From Deltaproteobacteria bacterium (GTDB lineage: Bacteria > Desulfobacterota > Binatia > UTPRO1), in the NCBI GenBank assembly GCA_020848745.1, contig JADLHM010000025.1, positions 101,703-165,702 of the forward strand: DNA of 64,000 nucleotides. The letters run 5' to 3'. The position numbers were made by a program, and so were the translations under genes. A model generated the notes under the pieces. It did not search any database and was not told the origin of the DNA. It was given only the letters and a program-made list of their open reading frames with translations. Shown here piece by piece: positions 17,417 to 25,510 of the stretch. Position 1 is the stretch's first letter. Each line of letters opens with the position of its first letter.

Positions 17417-17464
17417 GCGGGCCCTTTATCCGAGACGCCGCCGACCGTCGCGCGACATACCGCC

Positions 17465-17494
17465 TTGACATTCACTCATTTTGTGAAGTATACC
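17465..17494 (+). promoter_or_regulatory. Sigma70-type promoter for beta-propeller gene
   Basis: TTGACA (17465-17470) and TATACC (17489-17494) are separated by 18 bases, in an AT-rich island inside GC-rich surroundings. The predicted transcript start near 17501 leaves a leader of about 48 bases before ATG 17549. Confidence 0.7.
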
Positions 17495-17510
17495 CACATA
17501 TATCGTGAAT
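17470..17510. promoter_or_regulatory. Operator-like inverted repeats overlapping promoter
   Basis: TTCAC (17471-17475) and GTGAA (17483-17487) form a dyad with a 7-base centre, located entirely inside the spacer between -35 and -10. A third half-site, GTGAATG (17505-17511), is the inverse of CATTCAC at 17469-17475. A repressor bound here would block RNA polymerase. The divergent HTH gene is the obvious candidate. Confidence 0.5.
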
Positions 17511-17548
17511 GCAACGCGGCGCCGGAATGCGCCGGGAAGGGAATCGCC

Positions 17549-19600
17549 ATGCGACGACGGCAACACACGATGCTCGGGTTCCTGATGCTGGTCTCGGCGG
17601 CGTGCGGCGGCGGCTCGGGCTCCGCGGACGGCACGGACGCCCCCGCACCCGCGTCCGCCGCGCTGTCGCGCGCCGCCGACTGCGACGAGCTCCTCGACGC
17701 GATCCGCACCGATGCCCGCGCCAAGATCCGGGCGCAAGCCGACGAGGTCCGCATCGGCGGCTGGTACTACACGGAAGGCGGCGGCATCGGCTCCCCGACG
17801 CCCGCGAGCACCCCCGCCGCGGCGCCGACCCTGGCCCCGAACGGCGGCGCGCCGCCCGAGGCGACCGACACCAACACCCAGGTGCCCGGCGTCGACGAGG
17901 CGGACGTCGTCGAGATCGCCGGCGATCGGATCTACCTGCTCGGGAACGACGAGCTCTCGATCCTGACGGCGGTGCCACCGGAGGCGACGACGCTCGCGGA
18001 GCGCGTCCCGATCGAGGGCGCGCCGATCGGCATGTTCGTCGCCAACGGGCGGGCGCTCGTCGTATCGTCCGTTTTCGACGAAGACGGAACGCTCGGGGGC
18101 GACCGCCGCTGCGACACGATCGGCCCGCCCTTCCCCGTGCCCGGGCCCGCGAGCTTCTTCCCTCCCCTCACGGCGTCGTGCCTGTCGGTCTTCACCAAGC
18201 TCACGCTCCTCGACGTGCACGCGACGCCGGCGCGCGTCGTGCGCGAAGCCTGGATCGAGGGCGACTACGTCGCCGCCCGCCGGCACGACGCGCGCGGCCG
18301 CGTGATCGTGCAACGCGACTGGGGGACGCCCGTCGGTCTCGTCGACCCCTGGACCGTGCTGCCCTGGGCGTCCGGCGACCTGGCGGAGTTCCTGACCCGC
18401 GTCGACGCCTGGGAGTCGTCGGCGCTCGCCGCGATCGACGACAGCACGCTCGCCGATTGGCTGCCGACGGTGCGCGAGCGCGTCGGCGGAACGCTCACGG
18501 AACGGCCCCTCGCATGCGACCGGGCGGAGATTCCGCCGACGGCGCGGGCGCCGCAGGGCGCCACGTTGATCGTCGGAATCGACCTCGCGTCCGACGACGC
18601 GCCGCTCGCCGATACGCTGCTGCTCGGCGAAGCGACCGAGATCCACGCGAGCGCCGATACGCTCGTCCTCGCGCAACCGACCTGGCAGAGCGAGCCGCTC
18701 GCCGAGGCGGGCACCCGCACGGCGCTCCATGTGTTCGCCCTCGCCCCGGACGCGGCGGACGTCGTCTACCGCGGCTCCGGCTTCGTACCCGGGACGGTGC
18801 TCTCGCAATTCTCGCTCGACGTGCGCGACGACGTCGTCCGCGTCGCCACGACGTTTCAGCATACGGAGCGCGGAACGCCGGTCACGCGCCTCACCACGGC
18901 CACCGTCCGCGACGGCGCGCTCGTGATCCTCGGCGCGAGCGAGGACCTGGCGCCCGGCGAGCAGCTCCAGGCCGCGCGCTTCCTCGGCGATCGCGCCTAT
19001 CTCGTCACCTTCGTCCGGATCGATCCCCTCTTCGTCGTCGACCTCGCGGATCCGGCGAACCCGCGCCTGCTCGGCGAAGTCGAGCTCCCGGGCTTCAGCC
19101 AATATCTGCACCCCCTCGACGCCGACCATCTGCTCACGATCGGGCGCGCCGGAACGGCGGGCGGTCAGATCACCGCCCCGGCACTCCGCCTCTTCGACGT
19201 CTCGGACCCGACCTCGCCGCGGCTCACCTCGACCTACGAGCTCCCCGCCAGCTCCTACAGCCCCGCCGAGCACGATCACCTCGCCTTCACGTTCGACGCG
19301 CGGCGCGGCCTCCTGGCGCTGCCCGTGAACCTCTACGACGCCGCAAGCCACGCGACGCTCGAGCTCTTCGACGTGGATGCGACGGCCGGCATCGCGCGGC
19401 GGGGCGTCGTCGACCACGGTGCGTCAGCCGAGGCGCCGTGCCCGCCGCTCTTCGCCTTCGAGGGACACTGCGCGGTCCTCGCCCGCATGCGGCGCGGCGT
19501 CTTCATCGGCGACGCCGTCTACTCGATCGCTACGTCGCAGGTCCAGGTGCACGCCCTCGACGACCTGACGGTGCCGCTCGCGACGGTGCCGCTGCCCTGA
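17549..19600 (+). CDS. Secreted beta-propeller lipoprotein (PF09826-like)
   Basis: A 683-residue exported protein. The signal peptide ends in LVSAAC (Cys19), a probable lipobox, followed by a Gly/Ser and Pro/Ala linker with TPASTPAAAPT. The segment TNTQVPGVDEADVVEIAG near residue 110 is the entry motif of the secreted C-terminal beta-propeller family (COG4880/PF09826). The rest shows repeated blade-like patterns (DRIYLLGND, DTLVLAQPTW, DRAYLVTFVRIDPLFVVDL). Members are cell-surface proteins of unknown function. ATG at 17549 has GGAAGGGAA upstream, although the frame is open much further back. The gene is divergent from the HTH regulator, with promoter and operator between. Confidence 0.83.
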   Translation: MRRRQHTMLGFLMLVSAACGGGSGSADGTDAPAPASAALSRAADCDELLDAIRTDARAKIRAQADEVRIGGWYYTEGGGIGSPTPASTPAAAPTLAPNGGAPPEATDTNTQVPGVDEADVVEIAGDRIYLLGNDELSILTAVPPEATTLAERVPIEGAPIGMFVANGRALVVSSVFDEDGTLGGDRRCDTIGPPFPVPGPASFFPPLTASCLSVFTKLTLLDVHATPARVVREAWIEGDYVAARRHDARGRVIVQRDWGTPVGLVDPWTVLPWASGDLAEFLTRVDAWESSALAAIDDSTLADWLPTVRERVGGTLTERPLACDRAEIPPTARAPQGATLIVGIDLASDDAPLADTLLLGEATEIHASADTLVLAQPTWQSEPLAEAGTRTALHVFALAPDAADVVYRGSGFVPGTVLSQFSLDVRDDVVRVATTFQHTERGTPVTRLTTATVRDGALVILGASEDLAPGEQLQAARFLGDRAYLVTFVRIDPLFVVDLADPANPRLLGEVELPGFSQYLHPLDADHLLTIGRAGTAGGQITAPALRLFDVSDPTSPRLTSTYELPASSYSPAEHDHLAFTFDARRGLLALPVNLYDAASHATLELFDVDATAGIARRGVVDHGASAEAPCPPLFAFEGHCAVLARMRRGVFIGDAVYSIATSQVQVHALDDLTVPLATVPLP

Positions 19601-19617
19601 CGCGCGAAGCTCGAGGC

Positions 19618-19670
19618 GGGAACGGCACGATCCACTTCGTTGGCGTGCCGGGTACGAAGGTGCCGTTCCC
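19618..19670. repeat. Two-part inverted repeat (hairpin)
   Basis: An outer stem of 11 perfect pairs (19618-19628 GGGAACGGCAC with 19660-19670) encloses a second 6-bp stem (CTTCGT 19635-19640 with ACGAAG 19654-19659) after a 6-base bulge. It starts 18 bases past the beta-propeller stop. There is no T-run, so it is either a factor-dependent transcript end or part of a structured RNA. Confidence 0.6.
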
Positions 19671-19713
19671 CCTCGATCCGATCCGTCCGCGGCGGAGTCC
19701 TTCGGAAGCGGTG

Positions 19714-19857
19714 GCCGCAGGCGGGCGGGTCGGGGCTGCCTTCTACGGTCGCCGGGATCAAGCCACCCAGCGCGTACGGCCCGCTGGTACCTCTCTGGCC
19801 TGCGCACGACGCGCGGCGCGGCTCCCCGAAGCCAGCCCCGACCCACCCACCTGCGGC
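19714..19857. repeat. Imperfect 30-bp inverted repeat with 84-base centre
   Basis: Arm 19714-19743 is the reverse complement of arm 19828-19857 at 27 of 30 positions. The sequence between the arms contains a smaller CCAGCG/CGCTGG stem. This is far beyond chance and is not explained by any coding frame. Confidence 0.65.
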
Positions 19858-20103
19858 AGCATCCCCCAATTCTTCGTGCGGCCGTCCACGTGCCGCCATC
19901 GAGTGCGTCACGGCGAGTCGGCGTATCGGCGCGCCCATCGCTCGGGCCGTGCTTCAACTTCACAGAAGGAAGCATCCCGGACCCCCCACCGCCGACACCG
20001 CAGGCAGACGGCGCGCGGCAGACCGAGGCTCCGGTGCATGATCAAACCGAGACACTACCGATCCGTCGCAATCGGCCGCGGGCTGCGCTAAGGCCGGCGG
20101 TCG

Positions 20104-20751
20104 ATGGACGAGACGAAGCGGATCGAGCGCCTCTTCGCGAGCAACCGCCGCTGGGTGGCCGCCATGACCCAGAGCGACCCGGAGTTCTTCCGGACACGCG
20201 CCAAGCCCGCCGAGCCGCACTTCCTCTTCATCGGCTGCTCGGACAGCCGCGTCCCGGCCGATCAGCTGACCGGCACGACGCCGGGCGAGCTCTTCGTCCA
20301 CCGCAACATCGCGAACCAGGTGTTCACGTCCGATCTGAACGTGCTGTCGGTGCTGCAGTACGCCGTCGAGATCTTGAAGGTCGCAAACGTCATCGTCTGC
20401 GGCCACTACGGTTGCGCCGGCGTGCAGGCGGCGGCGAGCACGGCGCCGCTCGGGCTCGTCGACAACTGGCTCGGCAACATCCGGAACGTGATGCGCTTGC
20501 ACCGCCGGGAGCTCGACGCGATCGCCGATCCCGCCGTGCGCCTGCGGCGGCTCATCGACCTCAACGTGATCGAGCAGATCTACAACCTCTCGCAGACGCC
20601 GGTGGTGCAGAAGGCGTGGCAGGGAGGCGCGACGCTCCTGCTGCACGGCCTCGTCTACACGCTCGAGGAGGGCCTCTTGAAGGAGCTGGCACTCGGCATC
20701 GACAGCCCCGAGAAGGCCGAGGCGCTCGCGCACTCCGGCGAGCGCCGCTGA
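20104..20751 (+). CDS. Beta-class carbonic anhydrase
   Basis: A 215-residue cytosolic zinc enzyme interconverting CO2 and bicarbonate. The zinc ligands are all present: Cys45 in CSDSR (45-49, with the Asp47-Arg49 dyad), His101 and Cys104 in CGHYGCAG. The segments HRNIANQV and GATLLLHGLVY are family-typical, and the length matches the bacterial CynT/Can group. ATG at 20104 has GGCCGGCGG upstream, a weak site. The next gene (membrane protein) starts at GTG 20759, 7 bases after the stop, so the two are probably cotranscribed. A role in supplying bicarbonate for carboxylases or in pH balance is a family inference. Confidence 0.94.
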   Translation: MDETKRIERLFASNRRWVAAMTQSDPEFFRTRAKPAEPHFLFIGCSDSRVPADQLTGTTPGELFVHRNIANQVFTSDLNVLSVLQYAVEILKVANVIVCGHYGCAGVQAAASTAPLGLVDNWLGNIRNVMRLHRRELDAIADPAVRLRRLIDLNVIEQIYNLSQTPVVQKAWQGGATLLLHGLVYTLEEGLLKELALGIDSPEKAEALAHSGERR

Positions 20752-20758
20752 CGCGCGC

Positions 20759-21538
20759 GTGAGCTTCGCGACCTGGCACGATCTCTACCGGAGCGATCTC
20801 CAGAGCGCGGTCGCGGTGACGATCGTGCCGCTGCTCTTCCTGCTCTATCTGGCGTGGACGGAGCGGCCGGACGGCAGCGGCATCGTCCCAGGGGCGCGGC
20901 GCTTCGTCGAAGCGTGGGCCGGGACGTTCGCCGTCCTGACGGTCGTGGACCCGCTCGCGGGCGGGCCGCTGCTGCGCGTGCTCGGGGTCGCCGACGCGCC
21001 CGTCGCGACCGCCGTCATGGTGGCGTTCGTGCTGCTCGGCGACTTCCGCGTCTACCTCCTCGTCTTCGCCCTGATGACGCACGCGGGCGCGCAGCACGAC
21101 GCGCGCGTCGCCGACCCGGTCTTCGCGACCCGCGACGCGCTCCGGCTGGTCCCGCCGCGCGCGGCGCTCGCGGCCGCGCTCGCGACGCTGGTCGTGCCGC
21201 TCGTCGCGGTGGCGGCCGAGGCCCTCGTGCGCACGCGCGTCGCCGCGCCACCTGCGCAATCGATCTGGCTCGCCTACGAGCTCGCGTTCCTCGTCGTGGC
21301 GCTCGCGCTGCGCCAATGGGTCGTGCCGGTGCGCGTGCCGGGCACCGCGCCGCGCCTGCGGATCTACCTCCGCCGCGTGCTCGCCTACGTCGCGACCTAC
21401 TACGCGCTCTGGGCGCTCGCCGACGCGCTCATCATCGCCGGCCTCGACCTCGGCTGGGCGCTACGGATCCTGCCGAACCAGCTTTACTACGCCTTCTGGG
21501 TGCCGTTCGCCTATGGCGCGTTCTTCGCCCGCAGGTAG
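20759..21538 (+). CDS. Integral membrane protein of unknown function
   Basis: A 259-residue protein with about six to seven hydrophobic segments (about 15-32, 50-65, 75-105, 130-155, 175-190, 205-225 and 235-255), few charged residues in between, and no signal or catalytic motif that I recognise. The start is GTG, 7 bases after the carbonic anhydrase stop, implying cotranscription and perhaps a role in CO2/bicarbonate handling, though that is only an association. The last 28 bases overlap the 3' end of the convergent SIS-creatininase gene, unusual even in this compact genome. Confidence 0.7.
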   Translation: MSFATWHDLYRSDLQSAVAVTIVPLLFLLYLAWTERPDGSGIVPGARRFVEAWAGTFAVLTVVDPLAGGPLLRVLGVADAPVATAVMVAFVLLGDFRVYLLVFALMTHAGAQHDARVADPVFATRDALRLVPPRAALAAALATLVVPLVAVAAEALVRTRVAAPPAQSIWLAYELAFLVVALALRQWVVPVRVPGTAPRLRIYLRRVLAYVATYYALWALADALIIAGLDLGWALRILPNQLYYAFWVPFAYGAFFARR

Positions 21539-23433
21539 GCATCGGCGAGGAGGTCGACCCAGGCGCCGAGATAGGCGTCGGCGCGCACCGCGCTCGCGCC
21601 GCGCGGGTCGCCGACGACGCCGGTCGGGGCGTGGTCGCGGAGGCTCGGGTAGAAGAGCGCCTGCGGGTCGGCGACCGCGCCCGTGTGCCCCGCCGCCAGC
21701 GCCGCGGTCCGCACGCTCGCCGGCCGGAGCGCGAGCAGGATCGACGTCTCGGCCTCGCCCGCGTGGTGACCCGCCGCGAGCGGATCGACGCCGGCCTCGG
21801 CCGCGACGCGCGCGAACGTCGCGGCGACACGTGCGAGATCCGTGAACGCCTCGATCCGCATCGGCGCCGCGGCGGCGCGGAGCGCCGGCACCATCGCCGC
21901 GAGATCGGCGTAGTTGCCGCCGTGCGCGGAGAAGACGAACGCGCCCGCGAAACCGGCGCGCGCGAGCGAGCGCACGAGGTCCGCGAGCACAGCCGAGAGG
22001 GTCGTCGGCGCGAGATCGAGAGTGCCGGGAAACGCGAGGTGCTCGCGCGAGCAGCCGAAGGGCACCGTCGGGCACACGATCGCTTCCGGAAAGCGCGCGG
22101 CGAGGCGCGCGGCGAGCGCGTCGCCGATCCACGTATCGGTCGCGAAGGGGAGGTGCGGGCCGTGCTGCTCGGTCGCGCCGAGCGGCACGAGCGCGACGCG
22201 CGGTCGCGCCGCGAGCGCGCCGGCGAGCTCGGGCCAGCTGAGATCGGCGAGCCGCGGCGCGGCGGGCGTCGACCCGGCGCGCGCCGCGCCGCCCGCCGTC
22301 GGTGCCCCCGCGCGCGCCGGCGCCGCCGCCTCGCCCGGCACGAAAGCCGCGGCCTCGTCGAAGCCGCCGACGGCATAGAGCGGGCGATCCCTTCCCTGCC
22401 CCGGCCAGCGCGCCTGCTCCACGCCGTGCGCGGCGATGCCCGCGAGCACGAGCTCGGTCACCAGCGCCTCGTGCTCGAAGAGCGCGAGCGGCATCGGCAA
22501 CGTCGCCGGCAGGCGGACGAGCGCGTGGCGCGTCGGATCGAGCATGCCGGCGAAGCGGTCGAGCAGCTCATCCTCTCGGGTCGCGTCCGGGCGAGCCAGC
22601 GCGAGGAGCGTCGCCGCCCCGGCGCTCGCCTGCTGGAACGGGCCGTGCGCGAACTCGAGGAGGTCGAAGATCGGTGGCAGGGGCACGAGCAGCCCTTCGA
22701 GGAGCTTCCACGGCAGGTGCGCAGCGAGGCGCGCGTACTCCCCGCTCGCGACGAAGGCGAGCAGCCCGGCGAGGCGCCCGCTCGCCGCGAGCGCACGGAG
22801 ATCGCCGGCGCGCGCGGCCGCGCCCGCGACGGCGGCGGCGAGCGCCGCGCCGTCGCAATGCGGCACCGCCGCCGCGCGGCCGATGGTCGCCGCGAGCGCC
22901 TCGGCGCAGCGGAACGCCGCCAGCATTCCCATCGTCGGACCCGTCACGCGCACGAGCGTTCCGTACTCCTCGGTCCCGGCCGCGAACGGACGCACCTCCA
23001 CGCCGATCGCGTGCAGATGCTCGAGGAAGTCGGCGGCGTCGGCACGGCCGCCCGCGCGCGCGTCGGCAGCGTGTGTCGCCGTCAGGAGGACGACATGCCG
23101 CCATGCCGCGGGGTCGGCGAGCGCGAGGCGCGCGTTCGGCGTGAGCCCTTGCGACACCACGACGAGGAGGTCGTCGCACGCGCCGGGCGGCGGCGGCTCG
23201 ACGAACGCCCCGATCGGCCGGAAGCGCGCGTCGCACCCGAGGTGCTCGGCGAGGAGATGCGCCAGGAGCCGGGCGTGCGCGGCCGAGCCGCCGACGCCCG
23301 TCGCGACGACGCGACGGATCTCGCCGAGCCCGATCCGCGGCGGATCGAGCGGCAGCGTCGAGGCCGCGCGCAGCAGCGCCGGCAACGCCCGCGCCCGCGC
23401 CTCCAGCGCGCGCCGCGCCTCGCGCCAGGGCAT
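21511..23433 (-). CDS. Fusion of double-SIS sugar isomerase-like domain and creatininase-family amidohydrolase
   Basis: A 640-residue cytosolic protein with two halves joined by an Ala/Pro/Gly linker (about 365-395). Residues 1-355 look like the tandem SIS domains of the GlmS isomerase/AgaS group: VVATGVGGSAAHARLLA near 42-58, VVVSQGLTPN at 91-100, TGPTMGMLA, and EFAHGPFQQ near 260-268, matching the E-x-x-HGP motif. Residues about 398-640 are a creatininase-family metal amidohydrolase: TEQHGPHLPF at 421-430, ATDT, SAHGGNYAD at 502-510 and HHAGEAETS at 556-564. Creatininase relatives include FAPy deformylase ArfB and MftE. Its ATG shares one base with the stop of the GCH-II-like gene (TGATG), so the two are translationally coupled. 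Confidence 0.8.
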   Translation of the reverse strand: MPWREARRALEARARALPALLRAASTLPLDPPRIGLGEIRRVVATGVGGSAAHARLLAHLLAEHLGCDARFRPIGAFVEPPPPGACDDLLVVVSQGLTPNARLALADPAAWRHVVLLTATHAADARAGGRADAADFLEHLHAIGVEVRPFAAGTEEYGTLVRVTGPTMGMLAAFRCAEALAATIGRAAAVPHCDGAALAAAVAGAAARAGDLRALAASGRLAGLLAFVASGEYARLAAHLPWKLLEGLLVPLPPIFDLLEFAHGPFQQASAGAATLLALARPDATREDELLDRFAGMLDPTRHALVRLPATLPMPLALFEHEALVTELVLAGIAAHGVEQARWPGQGRDRPLYAVGGFDEAAAFVPGEAAAPARAGAPTAGGAARAGSTPAAPRLADLSWPELAGALAARPRVALVPLGATEQHGPHLPFATDTWIGDALAARLAARFPEAIVCPTVPFGCSREHLAFPGTLDLAPTTLSAVLADLVRSLARAGFAGAFVFSAHGGNYADLAAMVPALRAAAAPMRIEAFTDLARVAATFARVAAEAGVDPLAAGHHAGEAETSILLALRPASVRTAALAAGHTGAVADPQALFYPSLRDHAPTGVVGDPRGASAVRADAYLGAWVDLLADAYLRAKNAP

Positions 23434-24611
23434 CAGGCGGCCGCGAGCGCGCGCGGAGGCTCGAGCGCGACGCCGGCCGCGGCGAGCGCGGCGGGCCAGG
23501 CAGCCGCTCCCTGCTCGGCAGCGGCGACGAGCGGGACCGCGGCGCGCCCCCCGAGGTGGCGGCGCGCGAGCGTGGCGTTGGCGGCCGCGTCCTCCGAGCG
23601 CGACGCGATCGGAAAGAGGCTGTCGCCGTGCTCGTCCGTCTCCATGATCGCGACCCCGGCGCCGTGCGCCGCGAAGGCGCGCAACGTCGCGAGCCAGCGC
23701 GACTGCTCGAGGCCGGGCGCCGGGCCGCGCACGCGCTCGAGCAGGGATTCACGCTGCACGCGCAACAGGACGGGCGTCGTTCCCGTGTCGCCCAAGGTCA
23801 GCACGACGCGCTCGCGCCCGCGCACGGCGTCGACGTACGCGTGCAGCCGGAACCACGCGGGCGTCGCGTCCGGATCGGCCCACCGTCGCACCGGGAGCCA
23901 GTACGAGCCGAGGCCGATCAGCGTCGGCGCCTCGGGGAGCGCGCGCGGCGCGACGACTTCGGGCGGCGCCGGCGGCGTCGCTTCGTCGTCCGCGCCCGCC
24001 ACCGACAGCCCATGACCCGCCGCGGTCTTGGCGGCGAGATAGTGGCGATTGAACGGCGACGGCGGCAGCGCGAGCGGCACCGCGCCGGCGAGCGGTACGC
24101 CGAGGCCCGCGAGCATCGCGAGCTTCTCGGGGTTGTTCGTGAGGAGGCGGAGCGGCGCCGCGACGCCGAGGGCGCGGCACGCGGCGGCGACCGCGTCGTA
24201 GGCGCGGAGATCGCTCGGCAGGCCCATACGCGCGTAGGCATCGAACGTGCCGAGGCGCCCGCCGCTCGCCTGCACCAGCATGCGGTCGCGGACCTTGGCA
24301 CTGAATCCGGCGCCCCGCCCTTCCTGATCGAGGTAGAAGACGACGCCGCGCCCCGCCGCGGCGATCGCCGCGAGCGCGGCGTCGAGCTGCTCCGAGCAAT
24401 CACAGTCGCAGCCCCCGAAGGTCTCGCTCGTGACGCACGACGAATGCACGCGGGCGAGGAGCGGCTCCCGCGCGGAGAGCGCGCCGCGCGCCAATACCAG
24501 GAGATAGGTGCGCCGCATGAGGTCGCGGCAGACGTGCACCGTGAAGTCGCCGTGGCGGGTCGCGAGCGATCGGACGTCGACGCGCAGCACGGCGCCCGCG
24601 AGCGCCGTCAT
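23433..24611 (-). CDS. GTP cyclohydrolase II-like protein with a second, degenerate copy of the domain
   Basis: A 392-residue protein. Residues about 20-205 are a GTP cyclohydrolase II domain: zinc ligands Cys59, Cys70 and Cys72 in the E. coli RibA spacing, QEGRG at 96-100 and LTNNPEK at 157-163. That family opens GTP to make the riboflavin pyrimidine precursor. Residues about 252-392 align to the same fold (FRLHAYVD, LLRVQRESLLE, then AAHGAGVAIMETDEHG, offset of 230 residues without gaps from 80 to 100). All three zinc Cys are lost (Ser289, Gly300, Glu302), so this copy is probably non-catalytic. No DHBP synthase domain is fused. ATG at 24611 overlaps the cytochrome gene stop (ATGA). A specialised pathway other than bulk riboflavin synthesis is likely. 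Confidence 0.82.
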   Translation of the reverse strand: MTALAGAVLRVDVRSLATRHGDFTVHVCRDLMRRTYLLVLARGALSAREPLLARVHSSCVTSETFGGCDCDCSEQLDAALAAIAAAGRGVVFYLDQEGRGAGFSAKVRDRMLVQASGGRLGTFDAYARMGLPSDLRAYDAVAAACRALGVAAPLRLLTNNPEKLAMLAGLGVPLAGAVPLALPPSPFNRHYLAAKTAAGHGLSVAGADDEATPPAPPEVVAPRALPEAPTLIGLGSYWLPVRRWADPDATPAWFRLHAYVDAVRGRERVVLTLGDTGTTPVLLRVQRESLLERVRGPAPGLEQSRWLATLRAFAAHGAGVAIMETDEHGDSLFPIASRSEDAAANATLARRHLGGRAAVPLVAAAEQGAAAWPAALAAAGVALEPPRALAAA

Positions 24612-25477
24612 CGCGCCTCCGCGCGCGCGGCCGCCCGCGGATCGTGCTTGCGATCGCGCATCGCGCCGAAGTAGGCCACGAGATCGTCGAGCTCGGCGTC
24701 CGAGAGGTGCTCGTGCGAGGGCATGCTGGTGTAGCGGAACGACTGCGGCGCCCGGATGAATGCCTTCAATTGATCGACGGGCCGGTACTCGACGATGCTC
24801 CGCGGCACGTTCAGCTCGGGGCCGATCGTGCCGCCCTCGCCGTTCATTGCATGGCAGGCGATACATTCGCGCCGGAAGATCGTGAAACCGGTCCAGGCGG
24901 GCCCGCCGGCGGCGGCCCCGGTCGGCGCGATGTGCGGCCAGCGCTTCGCGAACGATCCGAGCTCGATCGCCACCAACTGGTACGGCCACGGGTAGCGATG
25001 GGGATCGTGCGCCGCGGGATTCTCCCAGACGACGTAGTACGGCCCCGGGTCGGTCTGGCGGCGGTCGATCGGCTCCCAGCCGGGGTCGTCGCCGCGCATG
25101 CGGTCGGCGTCCGCGAAGGCGAGCCAGCCGCCGGGCTCGCGCACGCGGGCGACGCTCGCCGGCTTCACGTAGCCGTCGCGGGCGCGGAAGAACACCTCCA
25201 CGCCGTCGCGCGCCGCGGCGTCGAGGTCGCCGAACCCGAGGCGCAGCACGGTCGCGAGCGGACAAGCGCGAAAGCGCTTGGGGCGGCCGTAGTACGGATC
25301 GGCGAGCGCGACGGTCTTCGGCTCACACGCGCGCTCGAGCGCCGGCCGGTCGAGCGTCTTCACGACGACGCCGTCCCGCTCGAACGAGAGCGTGGCGGCG
25401 CCCGGGGCCGCGGCCGCGCCGGCGACGGGCGGGGCCAGCGCGAGCAGCACCGCGACGGCGACGGCGAACGAACGCAT
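24608..25477 (-). CDS. Exported mono-haem c-type cytochrome with N-terminal YedY-like domain
   Basis: A 289-residue periplasmic protein. A signal peptide (MRSFAVAVAVLLALAPP) leads to a domain of about 150 residues (VVVKTLDRPALERACEP to YQLVAIELG) that looks like the substrate-domain fold of molybdopterin oxidoreductases but has no obvious cofactor Cys. This is followed by a class I cytochrome c domain with CIACH at about 205-209, NVPRSIVEY, and a Met axial ligand candidate in YTSMPSHEHLSD. ATG at 25477 is chosen for the signal peptide; GTG at 25492 is possible. It is the first gene of a chain in which cytochrome, GCH-II-like and SIS-creatininase genes overlap by 1-4 bases. Confidence 0.75.
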   Translation of the reverse strand: MRSFAVAVAVLLALAPPVAGAAAAPGAATLSFERDGVVVKTLDRPALERACEPKTVALADPYYGRPKRFRACPLATVLRLGFGDLDAAARDGVEVFFRARDGYVKPASVARVREPGGWLAFADADRMRGDDPGWEPIDRRQTDPGPYYVVWENPAAHDPHRYPWPYQLVAIELGSFAKRWPHIAPTGAAAGGPAWTGFTIFRRECIACHAMNGEGGTIGPELNVPRSIVEYRPVDQLKAFIRAPQSFRYTSMPSHEHLSDAELDDLVAYFGAMRDRKHDPRAAARAEAR

Positions 25478-25510
25478 GCACCGTCCATTCACCTCGCCCG
25501 TCCGCCGTGG

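Larger units (their letters stand above)
19601..20103. other. Gene-free stretch, lower GC, rich in inverted repeats
   Basis: About 500 bases between the beta-propeller stop and the carbonic anhydrase start. Frames of up to about 180 codons are open here but have improbable composition and no start signal, so I call none. The first half contains two long inverted repeats (listed separately) and a small CCAGCG/CGCTGG stem. The second half (about 19870-20100) shows nothing I recognise. It could hold a structured RNA or a decayed repeat element. Confidence 0.55.

Noticed and set aside
16568..17548. Upstream extension of the beta-propeller gene to 1010 codons
   Set aside because: The promoter and divergent HTH gene lie inside the extension, and the signal peptide begins at 17549 with a ribosome site.
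24608..25477. Considered a molybdopterin oxidoreductase
   Set aside because: The N-terminal half resembles the fold but has no cofactor Cys or heme-independent active site; c-type haem is the only clear function.
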